Shown: positions 6,469-8,736 of the stretch, piece after piece | Layout of the letters: every line of letters begins with the position of its first letter | Position numbering within the stretch: position 1 is the first letter of the stretch | Assembly: GCA_002343845.1 (NCBI GenBank) | Contig: DDSQ01000079.1 | Location: 1-8,736, forward strand | Source of the DNA: Planctomycetes bacterium UBA2386 | Lineage (GTDB): Bacteria; Planctomycetota; UBA1135; UBA2386 | Direction: 5' to 3' | DNA: 8,736 nt | The notes under the pieces: generated by a model | The model's database searches: none | The model's input: the letters and a program-made list of their open reading frames with translations, nothing else | What the model was told of the DNA's origin: nothing | Program-made: the position numbers and the translations under genes

Positions 6469-8718
6469 TCATGCCGCCCTCGCGATGCGGCCGGCCGCCA
6501 GCGCTTCCATCGTGCGGTCGCGCGGGCCGTCGGCGACGATGCGCCCGCCGTCGATGACGATGACGCGGTCCACCATCGCCAGCATCGAGGTGCGATGGGT
6601 CACCAGCACCACCGTGCGGCCGCGGCTGATCTCGTTCATGCGCTGCGTCACCTGTGCCTCCGTCGGGAAGTCCATCGCGCTCGTGGGCTCGTCGAGCAGC
6701 AGGATCGGCGCGTTGTGCACCATCGCGCGGGCCAGGCCCACGCACTGGCGCTGGCCGCCGGAGAGGGACTCGCCGCGCTCGCCCACCAGCATGTCGAAGC
6801 CCTTCGGGTGGCGCTTGACGAAGTCGCCCAGGCCGGCCGCCTCGGCGGCCTCGAGCATCGCGGCGTCGGTGGCGTGCGGCTGGCCGAAGGTGATGTTCTC
6901 GCGCAGCGAGCCGTAGAACAGCGTCACCTCCTGCGAGACGTAGGCGGTGTTGCGCCGCACGTCGGCCATGTCCAGCTGCCGCATGTCGATGCCGTCGAGC
7001 AGCACCGCACCCTCGGTGGGCTCGTACAGGCCCATGATCAGTCGCTGGATGGTGCTCTTGCCCGACCCGACGCGGCCGATCAGCGCGACACGCTCGCCCG
7101 GCTTGATCACGAAGTTCAGCTTGTCCAGCACCTGGTCGCTGCGCCCGGGATAGGCGAAGCTGACGTGGCGGAACTCGATCTGGCCGGACAGGCGCGGCTT
7201 CTGCAGCTGCGGCCGCCCGGCCTGGCGTTCCTGCTTCTGCGCCATCAGCCGCTCGAGGCCCTCGAGCGCCGTGCGCGCACCCTGGTACTGCATCAGCAGC
7301 CCCACCACCTGGCCCGCGGGCGAGAGCGCGCGCGAGGCCAGCATCGTGCAGGCGATCAAGGCGCCCATCGTCAGCTCGCGCGCGGCGATCAGGTGCACGC
7401 CGACGATCACCAGCACCACCGGCGTGGCCTGCAGGATCACCTGCGTGCCGTTGGTTGCACGCGCGCTCAGCGCCCGCATGCGCACCTGGGCGCTGCTGAG
7501 GAAGGCGTTGTTCTGCTCCCAGCGTGCCTGGATCACCCCCTCGGCCGCCTGGCTCTTGATCGTCTCCAGTGCCGCGAGGCTCTCCACCAGCGTGGCATTG
7601 CGCTGCGCGCTGGCCTTGTGCGTGGTCTCGGCCAGCGCCTGCAGCCGGTGCTGGAGCACCCAGCCCAGCGCCAGCACCGCGCAACCGGCGACGAGCACCG
7701 GCAGGGCCATCGCCGGCGCGATCCACACGATGGTCGCGAGGAACAGCAGCGCGAACGGCACATCCACCAGCGCGGTGACCGTGCCCGAGGCGATGAAGTC
7801 GCGCACCTGCTCGAATCCGCGCAGGTTCGCCGCGAACGAGCCGATCGACTCCGGGCGCCCCTCGAGCCGCATGCCCAGCACACGCTCCATCAGCAGGGCC
7901 GACAGCCGCACGTCCACGCGCGCGCTGGCCTCGTCGATGAAGCGGCTGCGCAGCAGGCGCAGCACGAAGTCCGCGCCGAGCACCAGGCCGACGCCGGCCG
8001 CCAGCGCCCACAAGGTCGCCACCGCGCCGTTGGGCACGACGCGGTCGTAGACGTTCATCGAGAACATCGGCACGGCCAGCGCGAAGAGGTTGATCAGCAG
8101 CGCGGCCAGCAGCACGTCGCCCAGCAGGTGGCGCTGCGCCAGCACGGCGCCCCAGAACCAGTGGCGCTCCAGCGGGTGGCGCGCGTCGTGCTCGCCGCGG
8201 GCATCGGCGGCGCCGGCGCGGGCGTCGAAGCGATGGTGCGGCCGTGCGAAGAGCACGAGCCCGGTGTGCGCGCGCGCCAGTTCCTCGCGGTCCAGCCAGA
8301 CGCTGCCCGCGCCGGTCTCCGGCAGCAGCACCTCGACACCGCGCCCGGCGGGATCGAAGCGCAGCAGCACGCAGGCGCGGTTGCGCGTCAGCATCAGGAT
8401 CGCGGGCAGCGCCGCAGGCTCGATGCGGTCCAGGGGCATGCGCTGCAGCTTCACCGCCAGCCCGGCGCGACCGGCCGCGCGCTCGACCAGGTCCAGGCCC
8501 ATCGCACCACCGCCGGAGGGCAGCCCGGCGCTCAGGGACGCACGCGACGCCGGCAGGCGGTGCAGCCGGCACAGTTCCACGAGGCAGTCCAGCAGCGGGT
8601 CGGGCTGGATCATGTCCTCGCGCATGCGCGGCACCGCCGCCGCAGGCGGCAGCGGCTGGGGCAGCGATGGCGCGGCGCCGATCGGCGCCGGGGCCGGCGT
8701 CGCCGGTCCGCGGGGCAT
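6469..8718 (-). CDS. Type I secretion ABC exporter (permease/ATPase, LapB/LssB type) with C39-like domain
   Basis: About 749 residues from the ATG at 8718. This inner-membrane ATPase drives export of the adhesin. The N-terminal C39-peptidase-like domain (about 38-165) starts DPLLDCLVELC and resembles LapB. I see no Cys at the catalytic position and no His in the RACVLLRFD segment where C39 peptidases carry theirs, so it is probably a non-cleaving substrate-docking domain. Membrane segments lie at about 199-222, 234-256, 313-333, 336-357, 426-446 and 450-465, with the conserved MNVYDRVVPN at 221-230. The ATPase is complete: Walker A GRVGSGKST 548-556, Q-loop Q596, signature LSGGQRQ 652-658, Walker B ILLLDEP 672-678, D-loop SAMD 680-683, H-loop H708. 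The start is uncertain. There is no Shine-Dalgarno before 8718, the frame stays open to 8736, and the first 31 residues are a Pro/Ala-rich tract that may be non-native; Met32 (8625) and Met36 (8613) are alternatives. Confidence 0.96.
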   Translation of the reverse strand: MPRGPATPAPAPIGAAPSLPQPLPPAAAVPRMREDMIQPDPLLDCLVELCRLHRLPASRASLSAGLPSGGGAMGLDLVERAAGRAGLAVKLQRMPLDRIEPAALPAILMLTRNRACVLLRFDPAGRGVEVLLPETGAGSVWLDREELARAHTGLVLFARPHHRFDARAGAADARGEHDARHPLERHWFWGAVLAQRHLLGDVLLAALLINLFALAVPMFSMNVYDRVVPNGAVATLWALAAGVGLVLGADFVLRLLRSRFIDEASARVDVRLSALLMERVLGMRLEGRPESIGSFAANLRGFEQVRDFIASGTVTALVDVPFALLFLATIVWIAPAMALPVLVAGCAVLALGWVLQHRLQALAETTHKASAQRNATLVESLAALETIKSQAAEGVIQARWEQNNAFLSSAQVRMRALSARATNGTQVILQATPVVLVIVGVHLIAARELTMGALIACTMLASRALSPAGQVVGLLMQYQGARTALEGLERLMAQKQERQAGRPQLQKPRLSGQIEFRHVSFAYPGRSDQVLDKLNFVIKPGERVALIGRVGSGKSTIQRLIMGLYEPTEGAVLLDGIDMRQLDMADVRRNTAYVSQEVTLFYGSLRENITFGQPHATDAAMLEAAEAAGLGDFVKRHPKGFDMLVGERGESLSGGQRQCVGLARAMVHNAPILLLDEPTSAMDFPTEAQVTQRMNEISRGRTVVLVTHRTSMLAMVDRVIVIDGGRIVADGPRDRTMEALAAGRIARAA

Positions 8719-8736
8719 CGCGGCGGGCCCGGACGG

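Noticed and set aside
5337..6557. 406-codon plus-strand frame opposite the adaptor
   Set aside because: Antisense shadow of the coiled-coil region; Leu/Ala/Arg/His-rich with no domain and no supporting start context.
6407..8572. 721-codon minus-strand frame over the exporter
   Set aside because: Out-of-frame shadow; the 8718-6469 frame carries Walker A, signature, Walker B and H-loop in order.
8637..8649. CCGCC-GCA-GGCGG inverted repeat near the exporter start
   Set aside because: Only five pairs in a GC-rich Pro/Ala codon tract, inside the likely coding region; expected by chance.

Overview
The window is very GC-rich and shows the strong G/C bias at codon third positions typical of high-GC Proteobacteria. 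The protein families and their arrangement best fit a betaproteobacterium, probably in the Burkholderiales. That placement is inferred from composition and family resemblance only. All real genes are on the minus strand, so the locus reads from the right edge to the left edge.

Layout in transcription order: (1) 8718-6469, a type I secretion ABC exporter with an N-terminal peptidase-like domain, two-part membrane region and ATPase domain; its frame is still open at the right edge. (2) 6410-5052, a HlyD-family membrane-fusion (periplasmic adaptor) protein. (3) 4985 to the left edge, a giant repetitive surface adhesin of at least 1661 residues whose C-terminus lies outside the window. The gaps are 58 and 66 nt, with a good ribosome binding site before genes 2 and 3, so the three look like one operon. 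No RNA gene, insertion sequence, CRISPR array or origin was seen.

Together the genes form a LapA/LapB/LapC-like system. The ABC exporter and adaptor would pass the adhesin through an outer-membrane TolC-like channel, which is not in the window. The adhesin would stay plugged in that channel through its N-terminal retention module until a LapG-type protease releases it. The adhesin reads: retention module, Gly-rich linker, three cadherin-like/Ig-like domains, four VCBS repeats, a cadherin domain, another cadherin-like domain, a T1SS-143-type module, a less familiar beta-rich region, and at the left edge an Asp/Arg/Lys-rich octapeptide repeat.

The adhesin is easy to miss because it has no stop codon inside the window, while its antisense strand carries a 5-kb open frame (15-5018, plus) that is a compositional shadow. 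Points worth a second look are the octapeptide array, a Ser-Ala rather than Ala-Ala at the expected LapG site, two cysteines flanking that region, a 286-bp nearly identical duplication inside the VCBS array, and a G-quadruplex-type motif plus a hairpin between the adaptor and adhesin genes.
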